From Siphonodentalium dalli (Eukaryota > Mollusca > Scaphopoda > Gadilida > Siphonodentaliidae): a stretch of DNA of 64,000 nucleotides. Within the stretch, counting starts at the first letter, position 1; each line of letters begins with the position of its first letter. This document shows positions 12,069 to 23,965 of the stretch, piece by piece. Position numbers and translations under genes: made by a program. A model generated the notes under the pieces. That model did no database searches, was not told the origin of the DNA, and was given only the letters and a program-made list of their open reading frames with translations. Where the stretch lies: positions 32,526,194 to 32,590,193 of the forward strand of contig CP136069.1 of NCBI GenBank assembly GCA_032622095.1, read 5' to 3'.

Positions 12069-13713
12069 TTTCAATTTCATGATAAAATTTCTTCTCTGTA
12101 TAAAATTGTGTGATGCCTTAATAAATTGAAAATAACACAAACCCCCATCATATCCCATCAGAATTCAGACCCACAAATATTTCAATGCCAAGCCATTGTA
12201 TCATATATCAGAGTTCAGCATGCCCTTAAATTGGCCGCTGTAAATTGTATCACAGCACTATATGTATGTAAATTTTTCTTTTAAAGACAAAAAGACCAAG
12301 TGCTATGGATTATACCATGGATTGACACGGACCGGACTTTTCTAATAAAGAGACTTAATATCAAATATCAAATGTGTCCTTCCCTTCGGAATGGCACACA
12401 TTTTCTTTTTCTAAATAAAAACAATAAATTAACACACACAAAAATAAATATTTTAATTTCACTTCCACAAGGCCTGACAAGGGCATAAAATTTTCATACA
12501 AAAGTTAGAACTGTTATCTGTCTATTCTTGGTATAGTCAAAGCACTGCAGGTATTTATAGCCTGATCACTCTCATCACTAACGAAGAAACATGGGTCTTA
12601 AATTTAAATGCATGCAACTAATGCACATTTTCATAAATAGAGCACCCCCCCACAGCATACAAAATAGACCATGATATGTCCTTGTAACACATATAAGTTT
12701 TATGCAAATCTTTTCTTAATGCGAGAAAACATAAATTGTGATGCTTCAGGATCCCAGTCTTATTCACATAGATGTAAATTCACGGTTACACATGTTTTAC
12801 TATACTGTGAAATTGATTTACTACTCCATTTTAAATTGGAACTTCAATGCAGGAATCAACACAACAAAATTGAACAGTGCTCAGGAAACAGCCTTCTGAA
12901 TATCAGTAGCAATTTTGTTGCCCACAGATATTGCAAACCATCCCGTTATCTTTTCATTATAACCTATTTTCCAAAACAAAAACAAAGGTTATTAAATGAA
13001 GAAAAAAAAAATAAAAAAAATTAATAGGCCATTGACTCCAGTTGTACCATATAGCTGGGACCCTGAATGCATCTCAATTTAAAATGAAGCTTCCATTGAT
13101 ATGATTGATGTATAATTTACAACGATAAACGATTACTAATATACTCAGAGAAAGATCCTATATTGAATGTCTCCTGAGCCTATTGGCCAGAAAATGTCAC
13201 CATTATATAAACTAAATGTACCATTGCTATTAAAGATGTATTCAGGTCGCTCCGTGAAAATTATATCTGCGTGAAATGAAATTCACTTCTCACATAGATT
13301 GAGAGCATAACATAACATGTCTGCAACGAGATGAATAACAACAAATTTATAATGCAGTTCTTAAATGCCATCTTGATAATTTAGAAATGCCATAATTAAT
13401 GAGAAGTGTGATCTACCTGTACAACAATTTAAATTATATTAAATTTACTATGCATATAACCTTCTGATGTTTTGCAAGGACAGCAAAAACTATTTTGCTA
13501 ATCATTGTATAACAAAAGGATATTCTTTAGTATATGAATGTTTACCTTATATGTCTGATATAGTTTTCAAGCACATTGTTACCAGAACAATGTAGTTAAC
13601 AAACGCCCAAACATAATTTCATGTTGTGGTTGTAAATGGAGGTCTAGAACCCTGAATACACCTCAATTTAAATAAAATGTATATGTTATTATGTTAACTG
13701 TGTTTCTTATAGA
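12069..13713. other. AT-rich non-coding sequence after ORF1
   Basis: AATAAA at about 12120 could be a poly(A) signal for the ORF1 transcript. No RT motif was found in any frame. A phrase ACCCTGAATGCATCTCAATTT at about 13060 recurs in changed form at about 13650. Otherwise nothing is recognised. Confidence 0.45.
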
Positions 13714-14100
13714 AGTGACAGCAGTGTCTACAGCAAGCAAGCCCACATATCTCACAACTACTTGATGAATTTCAAAAAAAAAAGAAGAAAAAAAAAGAAA
13801 AAAAGATATCAACCCAACAATCAATTATAAATAAATAATATATTTAACCGAAAAGTTGTATAAATGCCAGAGAGCATATGGCACTTTTGATCCAATTTCG
13901 CTCTATATCACTAATCTTGCTTGCTTGCTGGTTTGACACCCTGATATACTACTACATGCAGCTGAAAATTTCCACAACACTGAATACCTACAGATGTACT
14001 ACCCGGTAGTAACAAAATTTGCTACTACCTCAAATAAGAATATAAGAATTCATTTTTGTTTTGTTTTGTGTGTTAAATCAACCTTAAGTTAAATGCACTC

Positions 14101-14560
14101 TTAAAGGTACTCAATCCGATTTGATGGTCCCCATATAATCAGATTCCAACAAAAACAAAATTTTTTGAAATTCCGCTTCAGTTATCAGAATCGATTAATC
14201 GCCAAAAATATTGCTAGCCGCTGTCGGCTGTGGTGTGAAATTGCCTGAAACATGTTATTTATCATGTTGTTCGACGAAATTTGTCATTATTATCAACACA
14301 AAGCCTCTTAATTTTAGAGTTATCCATCTTCAAACCACAATTTGGTGCAAGACCGTCGGCTCGTTGAATTTTTAAGGGCCACCAAAAGTCTCGATGGTGA
14401 AAATAATAAGATTTCAAAATTCGATATCTAATAACTCTTGAGCTTTGATGGGTGGATTCTTCGACTTGAATCTAAATTTTTTTTTTTTTAATTTTTTACC
14501 CCCCCCCGAATCCAAATAAATAGTAATTGAGGAGCGCTAAATCGGATTGTGTATCTTTAA
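14101..14560. mobile_element. MITE with TTAA flanks, copy 1
   Basis: The left end AGGTACTCAATCCGATTT after TTAA (14101) matches the right end AAATCGGATTGTGTATCT before TTAA (14557) as an inverted repeat with two mismatches in 18. TTAA on both sides fits the target duplication of piggyBac-type elements, although the terminal bases are not the classic CCC. It has no ORF and is non-autonomous. Confidence 0.65.
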
Positions 14561-14952
14561 AGTGACAGCAGTGTCTACAGCAAGCAAGCCCACATATCTC
14601 ACAACCACCTGAGGAATTTTCAAAAAAAAACACAAAATAATAATAATAATAATAATAACAAAAATATCAATCAAACAATCAATTATAAATAAATAATATA
14701 TTTAACCGAAAAGTTGTATAAATGCCAGAGAGCATATGGCACTTTTTATCAAATTTCGCTCCATGTCACCGATCTTGCTTGCTTGCTGGTTTGACACCCT
14801 GATATACTACTAGCTGAAAATTTCCACAACACTGAATACCTACAGATGTACTACCCGGTAGTAACAACATTTGCTACTACCTCAAATAAGAATATAAGAA
14901 TTCATTTTTGTTTTGTGTTGTGTGTTAAATAAACCTTAAGTTAAATGCACTC

Positions 14953-15384
14953 TTAAAGGTACTCAACCCGATTTGATGGTCCCCATATAATCAGATTCCA
15001 ACAAAAACAAAAGTTTTTAGAAATTCCGCTTCAGTTATCAGAATCGATTAATCGCCAAAAATAATGCTAGCCGCTGTCGGCTGTGGTGTGAAATTGCCTG
15101 AAACATGTTATTTATCAACATGTTGTTCGACGAAATTTGGCATTATTATCAACACAAAGCCTCTTGATTTTAGAGTTATCCATCTTCAAACCACAATTTG
15201 GTCCAAGACCGTCGGCTCGTTAAATTTTTAAGGGCCACAAAAAGTATCGATGGTGAAAAATTATTAAGATTTCAAAATTCGATATCTAATAACTCTTGAG
15301 CTTTGATGGGTGGGTTCTTCGACTTGAATCTAAATCCAAATAAATAATAATTGATGAGCGCTAGATCGGATTGTGTATCTTTAA
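14953..15384. mobile_element. MITE with TTAA flanks, copy 2
   Basis: This is the second copy, carried by the tandem duplication. Its left end reads AGGTACTCAACCCGATTT after TTAA and its right end GATCGGATTGTGTATCT before TTAA. It is slightly shorter than copy 1 because the T-rich and C-rich tract (14468-14506 in copy 1) is missing. Confidence 0.65.
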
Positions 15385-17457
15385 AGTGAATTATATCAAA
15401 GAAGCCTTACCAACATGGAAAGAGTCTCTCTACTCAATTCAACATAGCCCGGCCCTAATCTTTTAAACCAATCTATTACCGAAAGCAGCCTTCATAGACA
15501 AAACAAAAACCTAAAATCACCTTGCGGAGCTCGGTTGATCCCACTTCATATTTGTAGGTCCATACAAACATGTCAAAAACATTATATGTAACAGTTAATA
15601 TCAACGTTGGTTTCCCAAACCAATTTTCTTTATTTTCATCCTTTTCTATACGAGAAAGTTTCAAATAAAAGTTAATAACAGATGAAAAGTAACTTAGTTG
15701 ACCCAGTAGAGAGACTCAGACTTATGTGTTGCCTTACTCATCATACAGAAGCTCACAACACAGCGTAAATGTGCTGTTTCCGATTGTTTACTTTACGCAT
15801 ACTAGTATGTATATACATCAAGACTGAACAGATTATCAGCATAAATGCCAACAAACTATTGTTGTTTGTGTATATATATGTATATGTATGCATATGTATA
15901 TATATTATATGCATATAATATGTATTGGTATATATGTGTTTGTATATGTGTGCACACCGGTATATACATGTGCAGGTACGTACACTTGTGGTTTCGTGTT
16001 TTTCCTACCCACCCTAGTCTAGACCCTGCTATTCTAAAGTTATTATCCAGGATTCACAAGAAATTTCTTTCTTAATTTTTATGTGTTTATCACAGTTTAC
16101 ACAAAGGAAATATAAATTATCGTTAGAAAAATCTGGCAGAAGAAACTATTTTGTCCAAAAAAGAAACAAAAAACAAAAAATCTTGGACATGAAACCCGAA
16201 TAAGTCCTATATTGTCCTTTGGCCTATTAACCACTTTTCAGTAGATTGCGAAATGATATTTTCCAAGCTGAAACCTACAAATTACTTAATCTATGCATAA
16301 ACCTAAATAAATACCGCCCCCTCCCAAATCCCCCTCCCCTGATAAGTAGCGATGAAAATAAAAAAAACTAAAATTTCATCTTAAAATTCCCTTACCGTTC
16401 CCCTACCCAAACCACATCGGTCTGCCATAGGCATGATAGGCACAGGCAAGATGTTGTTGCACCAAGTGAAATGTCCCACATAGTGGGTTAATGCTATCAG
16501 CCTGTGCTGTCATTGAATTAAACTTAAATCATTCATTAATTGTTTGACATACCGGCACCGCCCCACCCCCCCCAACCTGCACCCCACCATGCAAATTACC
16601 ATGCTACACCCATGTACCTTAATTTTACATCTGGATCAACGTACTTGCTACACCCATGACACCATAGGCCTACTTATATCCATTTTATTACTGAAGCGCC
16701 CGTGCTCTGTTTCACATACACTGGAAAGCTGTAATTTGGAAAACTAACTGGAACTTCATGCACCAGAACTTTGAGTTTGAACAACATAAAAACATGTAAA
16801 TACCTGTCTACCTACCGGTATCCCCCACCAAATGGTCCCTGTGTAAATTAATCATGTCGGTGAGAAGGTCTCTGCACAGTACAGTCAAGTGAAGAAGTTC
16901 TTTTGGCAAAATTAAGCCTGACCTACAAAACTAAATCCATCAGGTGTTTCGGAAAATAATTTCGCACGAGACTACGTCACATCGTTGCATTTGGTAAATA
17001 TCCCAAAACACGTGCTATTATTGATGCGACTGACCCTAAGTACGGAATACCAGAACGCCAATAACTTTAGTATGTATCTTACTGCTGGTCGAAATATCAG
17101 CTCTACTGTGTGTACGAGACCTCCCCTATCGACAGTTTATAATGCGCTCTGTGATCTCGAGATAATTCGGAACATGTACGCGATACCTTATGCGAAATTA
17201 AACAATTGGACCACCCTTTCTCTGCCAGTCAAAACTGGACTTTTGCGATGATTTTTTGTTTTTTGATTTTCTTCATTTTTGACGTTTAGTATTCCAAATT
17301 CATATCTGAACTTTGACAAACAACTCCATTAGTCGCCAAACCGCGTATATGTTCGTTTTCACAGTCGTGTATCTCAGACTCAGAGCGCAATAAAAACAAA
17401 AAAAACAATAATCCCCTGTTTTTGTCCGCGAACACTCGAGCATTCTTCGTGCTCTAA
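15385..17457. other. Non-coding stretch with a (TA/TG)n microsatellite
   Basis: Alternating TATATG/TGTATA sequence runs from about 15868 to 15980. It keeps a short frame open by chance. C-rich patches occur at 16312-16340 and 16558-16590. No gene is supported. The last few hundred bases may be the 5' untranslated part of the LINE that follows, but its 5' end could not be found. Confidence 0.4.
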
Positions 17458-17745
17458 ATGTCATATCATCAAACTCATCATCATTATGTACATATGCACA
17501 TTGTTTTCTTTGTCCATGTTGTTTGCATGTTTTCTATTATTCCATGTTTTTCATCATATTCACCAACTATACCAATGATTCAATCAATAGTACTATGTTG
17601 TATGTGGCAACACCCCCTCACAAAATATCCCGAGTACAAAACGTCCGAACTGGGGTGTCAAAGCAACGATGGTGGAAGGCAGCTTTTCTTTCGAATCCGG
17701 GCCATTTGCAGACCTATACTTCATGCTTCAATCGCCGACTAAAAT

Positions 17746-20700
17746 ATGTCGTGTTGTCTGAACCAGTATAGGGCTGCGATTGGTATCTTTGATTCGAGGA
17801 AAAAGAGTTCGCCTTTCACCATCCACCTTCACAGTAGTCTGCATATCCGTAGCGGTTTTTGGAGAATTAACATCAAACTTATATTTCTTTTTACCCTCTT
17901 TCTGATATTGTTATCGGGCGACATAGAGACCAACCCAGGCCCTCCCACTCACACGAAAAATGTACCTAATTCCATCTCTATCTTTCATTACAATGTAAGA
18001 AGTATCCGACACAAGTTAGAAAAGATAATTGACTTGATCAACGAATTCGACGTTCTCTGCTTTACTGAGACGCATCTTGATCCAGCATATTCCTCCGAAC
18101 ATTTAGAAGTCAATGGATACTGTTCCCCTATTCGAAAAGACCGAGACGCGTACGGGGGTGGAATATGTGTCATGTTCGCTGACCATGTTATTTACAAAGA
18201 AAGATTTGACCTAGAATTCGACTCCTCGATTCTCTGGTTTGAAGTATTTGCTAAAAAATCTCACATGATTATTGGGGTATCATACAGGTCAGACCAATTT
18301 TGTAGCCATAATTATTGGGGCCTTCTGGACTTCTCAATTTCTGATGCACTTGACATCTCTGAAAATATAGTACTCACTGGAGACTATAATTCTAATTACC
18401 TCGTGAGTACCTCCAAAATAAAGCTAATTTCCGACGCATATAGCTTGGTAAATGTGATAAAAGACCCAACAAGAGTTACCAGTAGGACTAGCACACTACT
18501 CGATCCTATTATTATCAGTAAATCACTTCATGTCTTGGATTGCGATGTTTTAAACCTCGGAGTTTCAGACCACTTGGGTGTTTATGCAACAATATCTTTC
18601 GACTGCCCCACAGTCTCCGCTTTCCAGAGAAAGGTATGGAATTACAAAAAAGCTAATTTCCAGCGAGCGAACTGCTTGCTAAATGATGTACATTGGGAAG
18701 ACCTAATCAACGCGGCCCCTGATATCGATTCGGCGGTCAAAATATTCCAATCTACTTTCCTATCAATCATGGACAGAAATATACCACAAATTAACGTGAC
18801 AATCCGACCCAAAGATAAAATTTGGTTCACTTCGAAGATTAGAATAGAGTTACGCAAGCGAGATAGACTCAGATCAAAGGCATTAAAAATCAACAACCAA
18901 GTTTCATGGCGGGCATATAAACAATCAAGGAATAAAGTTAATAACATGAAAAAATACGCCAAAATAAAATTTGATGATAATTTGGGAGACAGAATAAAAG
19001 ACTCCCCAAACCCCAGTGATTTCTGGCAGATTGTTAACCATCTCCTAAATAAAAAGAAAGTGAATAATATCCCTCCTCTATATAGCGCCACTGGAACCAT
19101 AAATGCCAGTGGGAAATCATATGCGTCAGATGATTCTGAAAAAGCTAAAATTCTAAATATGAGCTTCATATCAAACTCCACTATAAACGATTCTGCGCAT
19201 ACCCCTCCCCTCTTTCACACTCGAAGCAAAAAGCTGATGCCAGAATTGTCTTTTGTGGAATCAGATGTTGAAACAGCTATCAAATCTTTAAAATTGAATA
19301 AAGCTCATGGCCACGACGGAATCAGTGTCAGAATGCTCCACGAAACTTCAAGTTCAATATCAAAGCCGTTAGTCCTCCTATTTAAGAAATCGATCAATAG
19401 TGCGAAATTCCCATAAATATGGAAACTAGCTAATGTTATCCCAATTTTCAAAAAAGAAGACCCCGCTGACCCCAAAAATTACCGCCCGATCTCATTGCTA
19501 CCATGCCTAGCCAAAGTCTTTGAGAAGGTTGTCTTGAAACAGATAAGTGCCTTCTTCTTAGAAAATAAACTCTTGTACTTTCACCAATCCGGATTTCTCT
19601 CTGGTCACAATACCACATACCAATTAATAGACCTATACAACAATATCTGTCAATCTATCGATAAAGGCCTCTTCACATGCGGCATATTTTGTGACATATC
19701 CAAAGCATTCGAAAGAGTATGGCACAAGGGGCTGATTTACAAACTTCAACGCTACGGTGTGGAGGGTCAGACATTACAATGGATCGAAGACTATCTATTA
19801 AACAGAAAACAAAGAGTCCTGATAAATAATACCTTTTCCAGCTACGAGGTTATCTCCGCAGGAGTCCCCCAGGGATATTTTCTGGGCCCTTTTTTATTCC
19901 TCGTCTATATAAACGATTTAGCAGATAATATTGACTCCATCACGAGAATGTACGCAGATGATACTTGTATTATGAGCAGCCACTGTGATCTGGATGAACT
20001 TTCTAAAATTATGAATAACGATTTGACGAAAATAACGACCTGGTCAAAAAACTGGCTCGTGAGCTTTAACCCAACCAAAACCGTAGGTATGTCTTTCTCG
20101 TTGACCCCACCCTCTCCAGAAATACCAAACCTTAAATTTATAAACGACCCTATCAGCTTTGTGGAATCTCATAAACACCTTGGTCTTGAACTACAACAAA
20201 ATCTAAACTGGAACATTCATATAGAAAGTACAGTGAAGAGGATCGCCTCTCGTCTGGCCCAGTTGAGGCGATTTAAATATCAACTCGATAGAAAAACGCT
20301 CGAAAAGATATACAAAACTTATATATTACCACTATTCGATTATTCTGATGTTGTATGGGACTGCGCACCGCGTTACCTATTAGACAAGCTCGACCGCCTC
20401 CATGCAGATGCTGGCCGTATAGTCTCTGGACTGACACGATCGGTTTCTAATTTTGTTGTCCTGCAGGAGGTAGGTTGGCTTTCTTTGGAAACGCGGCGCC
20501 AATACCACAAGCTTGAAGTGATTTACAAAATAGTGAAAAATGAATCGCCAAATTACCTATCTACCATCCTCCCACCCAGAGCTAGCCAGGTCTCAAGTTA
20601 TAATTTCAGACGCCCGGGAAAATTCTATTCTTACCGATGCCACACTGAGCACTACAAAAAGTCCTTTTTGCCCTCGGCGATAGCTGATTGGAACAAAATC

Positions 20701-21150
20701 CCAACTGAAATGAGCGATGTTGTCCCTTTCTCTGACTTCAAATTCAATTTACGACTCGTATACCAACCCCCAAACCCCGTGAGCCCTCATTTCTATTCAG
20801 GTCTCAGACGATATAATATGATACATTCCCGAATTCGAAACGGGTGCAGTGATCTTCGTGCTGATATGTATCAAAACTACATAGCCGAAAGTCCTGTTTG
20901 TAGTTGTGGGAACCCTTTGGAAGATGCATACCATTTCTTTTTTATGTGTCCTTTATATCAAAATGAAATGTTGGAACTTGACGATAAGTTAAACCGCGAA
21001 CGCTTCATTATAACCGACATCGATCAGTTTCTTTTCGGAATATCGTACATCTCAATTCCGGAAAATATAAGGTTTTTCCAAATAGTGCAACAGTATATTG
21101 CTGCGACAAAACGCTTCGATTCACGAACGTCTGGCTGCGTTGACATATAG
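17746..21150 (+). pseudogene. LINE ORF2: 2A-like leader, AP endonuclease, RT; one nonsense codon
   Basis: This is the ORF2 polyprotein of a CR1/Jockey-like non-LTR retrotransposon, 1134 codons with one in-frame TAA at 19414-19416. The N-terminus (residues 1-66) ends in a hydrophobic segment and GDIETNPGP. The AP-type endonuclease follows, with its active-site residues kept: N83 in HYNVRS, E108 in FTETHLD, GDYNSN, and SDH in LGVSDHLG. The RT palm has YRPISLLPC, DISKAFERVWH, a changed GYFLGPFLF (family usually GS.LGP), and YADD at 19951-19962 (residues 736-739). The C-terminal part has a CSCG...ED.YHFF..CPLY zinc motif. Apart from the single stop the reading frame is unbroken, so this is a recently inactivated copy. 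The frame is closed just upstream by TAA at 17740. The expected role is nicking target DNA and copying its own RNA. Confidence 0.9.
17917..17943 (+). other. 2A-like ribosome-skipping motif GDIETNPGP
   Basis: Residues 58-66 of the ORF2 match the 2A core D-x-E-x-N-P-G-P exactly. Known 2A peptides make the ribosome skip the bond between the last Gly and Pro; 2A-like sequences are documented at the N-termini of some invertebrate non-LTR retrotransposons. Here skipping would release a 65-residue, mostly hydrophobic leader from the endonuclease-RT. Function is inferred from the motif only. Confidence 0.75.
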
Positions 21151-21664
21151 CCACAATCCAATGTCAACCACAAATCGCTCAATATACACCAATTACAAAC
21201 ATTGCTAGACACCCCTCCCTCATTCGGATTGCCACATCCATGTACCATTTGTATTCACATCGATAATTTCTTCCAGCGTAACTGTCAAGGGCGTCATCTG
21301 GCGAATCGCCAAATTACCTACTATACAAATTTAGCTTAACATTACAGTCAAATGTTTGATACATACATAGCCTTGCAATCTATATTTACATCTTCCTTAA
21401 ATATCACAATAGATATAGATATGCACATATTTATGCTCGTTCTAATTGGTAATCCATAAACATACGCTGAAAGATGTTATTCGACATAATGCAAATTCAA
21501 ATTGTTTTCTCACCATGTACAAACGTTTCTGTTATCGCCTTTGTCATCTTATAACAATGTATTGTCAATTTTGTACGGGAGAGGGACTACCTAAGTTGAA
21601 ATAACTTGTGCCCCGATCCCTTTTGTATATTTATATACGAATAAAATATGTTTAAAGTAAAAGT
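21151..21664 (+). other. Probable 3' untranslated region of the LINE at 17.7 kb
   Basis: Sequence after the ORF2 stop ends near CGAATAAAATATG, with AATAAA at 21641-21646, then AAAGTAAAAGTAAC, which could be a short terminal repeat tail. The exact end is a guess. Confidence 0.45.
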
Positions 21665-22762
21665 AACAAAATGAATTTGGGTCCTCTTTAAATCACATGT
21701 GCCCGGAAGCAACAGCTTGACACCCCTTGTAGCAACTCAAAGTTTGATGTTTTGCTGTTTTACTATCTAAATCAATATATCCCCATTATATCACGTCAGA
21801 CCTTGTAGTAAGAAATAAGATGTGTTTTTGTTTTATATTTTCACACCACTGATGGTTTCCTCCATTCAAACATATTTAAAGACACGTGTAACAACTAAAG
21901 ATGCTATTAATGCAGATTATTTCTCTATGAAGTTAGTCAAATACTGAAATGTAAATGAATACACACAGTCTTATGGTACCTCAAATAACTGTTTTACAAA
22001 TATAGAATCTTACATTTTTGTATTTCTGATTGTTACCATTAGACTCAGACGTGTTTATTTAAGCACTGGGTTCTAAATCTAAGTACCATATATTTAATTG
22101 GAAACAATTATATTGATAGTTCCATACATACGCAGTGTAATTAATTATATATAGCATTATATTGAAGCTGAATTTTCACTGTAGCTAACAAGTGTGAACT
22201 GGACAATGAGGTTTGAGTCTTAATCATATTTTAAATTAATCTAGATCAGAATATTTAGTCAAGATTTGAGGACAACTATATATATATTATTTAAATATTT
22301 ATGATTTTATTTCAGATATTTATTCTTATAATACCTATATAGATTGCCATGTTTAGTTTTCTGTGTTGATATTTCCGCTTATTCTTTTAGTTTTACAGAG
22401 TTATTTCGACGAATTCCAGTGTTGTTTTTATTTGTTTTGTTTAAACGAATTATTTATTTTTAACCAGTTATTTTTTTGACAATTGTTCTTGATTATATTA
22501 TATATCCATTATCTTTGCATTGAGTTGAACTAATCAACTTCAACCGCCTGTAATAATCAGATACATAATTGTTCATATATTCTATTGCATAATTATGTTA
22601 TTTGTTCAGTTTGATATGACAGTGATTGCTTATGCAATTTTGTCCATGAGTTTTAAGTGTGAATGCATGAAGTGGACATTTTATGTGGTTGAACTGCGTG
22701 TCTATTAATTATGTTTGTGACCGTACCCCCACACCTGTTATTGTATTCTTAATTTGTTATAG
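21665..22762. other. Non-coding, ending in an intron 3' border
   Basis: AT-rich sequence without a gene. It ends in TTTGTTATAG, the acceptor of the lectin exon, so at least the right part is presumably intron. No upstream exon for the signal peptide was recognised. Confidence 0.45.
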
Positions 22763-22942
22763 CTTTTGACTGTCCAGCTGAATACACGTATGACAATGGA
22801 ACCGAAGTGTGCTATTTGGTGGTCGATTACGGCAATAGAGACTACGATGGAGCCGCCGCAACCTGTGTGAATCACGGGGGGATCCTGATCCGGATACGCA
22901 GTCTGGAAATATGGGAAATGGTCAGATCAAGACTATTGGCAG
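22763..22942 (+). CDS. C-type lectin domain, first-half exon
   Basis: This exon encodes the N-terminal half of a C-type lectin-like domain, a secreted or cell-surface sugar- or protein-binding fold. It is bordered by ATAG (22759-22762) and a GTTGGT donor (22943), is 180 nt long and is phase 1 at both ends. The peptide starts FDCPAEYTYDNGTEVCYL, continues with AAATCVNHGG (the Cys and GG of helix 1), and has IRSLEIWEMV (helix 2). Cysteines at FDC, EVC and ATC fit the long form of the fold. Its last base plus AT of the exon at 39969 gives Asp, continuing directly into the YPLVGHIWIDG of the second half. No signal-peptide exon was found upstream. A host gene is likely; whether it is expressed is unknown. 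Confidence 0.8.
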
Positions 22943-23379
22943 GTTGGTTTTCACTTAGACCAGCTCATTAGACTAAGTATTCTTCGCATCCACATAGTTA
23001 CGGTGCTACTGCATATATTGTGTCCACAGCGGTGATTGTGTATAACCCCTATTGATAAATTGTAAATAAGAAACTATGGTGTGTGCGCGTGGTCAAATGC
23101 CATGAACGTATTTTACATAACAATATACCCTAATTGGCCCCCGAAAAGAGTCAGTAACTAACTGTTATAACCACGTACATTGCTTTTATACATTACTACA
23201 ACAATTTGGAATTCCCGCTAACGTCTGAAAAGTCTGGGGATCTCCCGTGAATTCCCGACCTTCACTGATATGCACAGTTTACTGCCGGAGTTCGCATCAA
23301 ATAAAACATAAATCGCGTGACTATAGGTGCATGCGTGGTCAGTATGTTCACATGCGATGACCAACTCCCGTCAACATGA

Positions 23380-23965
23380 TTTCTTATTACTAATGGCTAT
23401 TTGTAGTCGTAATGTTTTTTCGCACGGTCGTAATCTCTAATTTTCTGTGAACTTTTAAATGTGACAGACAATGTTCATTGCGCTATTTTATATAGGTGGC
23501 GAGTCTACCACTGTTTAGACATTTTGACAATGGACTGAATGGCTGCAGCCAGTACTGCAATAGCTGTCAAGTCTGTGTTTTAACCATAATTGGCGTAGTT
23601 AATGATCAATTCAAAAGCCGCAAAACCGTTACGAGGGTATACAAATAATTTAAAGACGCATGTGAAGAACAGTTTATGAATTCGATAATGCCTCGAAAAG
23701 TTTAGTTACCTCTTTGGGACGTTTATATGAAAGAACTACCGAAAATTCTTCAACAGAGTCGTGTGTGTGTAAAACTTATGAGTACAACTAATTTGAAGTT
23801 CTGCATAAAATGGTTGGTACCAGAAAACATGTAGTAAAAACTTATAAAATAGTCGAAAACTGGTGTGTTTGCTCCCGAAAGTGGCAACAATGACAAATAT
23901 AGGGTCGGCACAACTTTTATAATAAGAAAAACACAATAACTTCCTTCAATTTTACAGATGTTTAT
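23380..23965. repeat. Intron segment duplicated at 38.3-39.95 kb, copy 1
   Basis: Several blocks match the sequence before lectin exon 2. GTCGTAATCTCT (23427) pairs with 38391. GTCTACCACTGT pairs with ATCTACCACTGT (38463). CGTAGTTA.T.A.CAATT pairs with 39604. AACAGAG...GTGTGTGT and AAAACACAATAACTTCCTTC pair with 39906. Copy 2 holds an insert of about 1 kb. After 23965 the similarity stops where exon 2 would be expected. Confidence 0.65.

Larger units (their letters stand above)
13714..15384. repeat. Tandem duplication of about 847 bp, each copy containing a MITE
   Basis: AGTGACAGCAGTGTCTACAG at 13714 recurs at 14561, and similarity continues to the words GTGTATCTTTAA at 14549-14560 and 15373-15384. 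The two copies differ by substitutions and small indels, including different simple-repeat tracts near 13770 and 14640. Each contains the TTAA-flanked element listed separately. The duplication must postdate insertion of the MITE, since both copies carry it at the same place. Confidence 0.85.

Noticed and set aside
17458-17742. 94-codon frame directly upstream of and in frame with the 2A LINE ORF2
   Set aside because: It has no domain, is closed by TAA just before the ORF2 ATG, and another frame overlaps it. It could be a leader, but nothing supports that.
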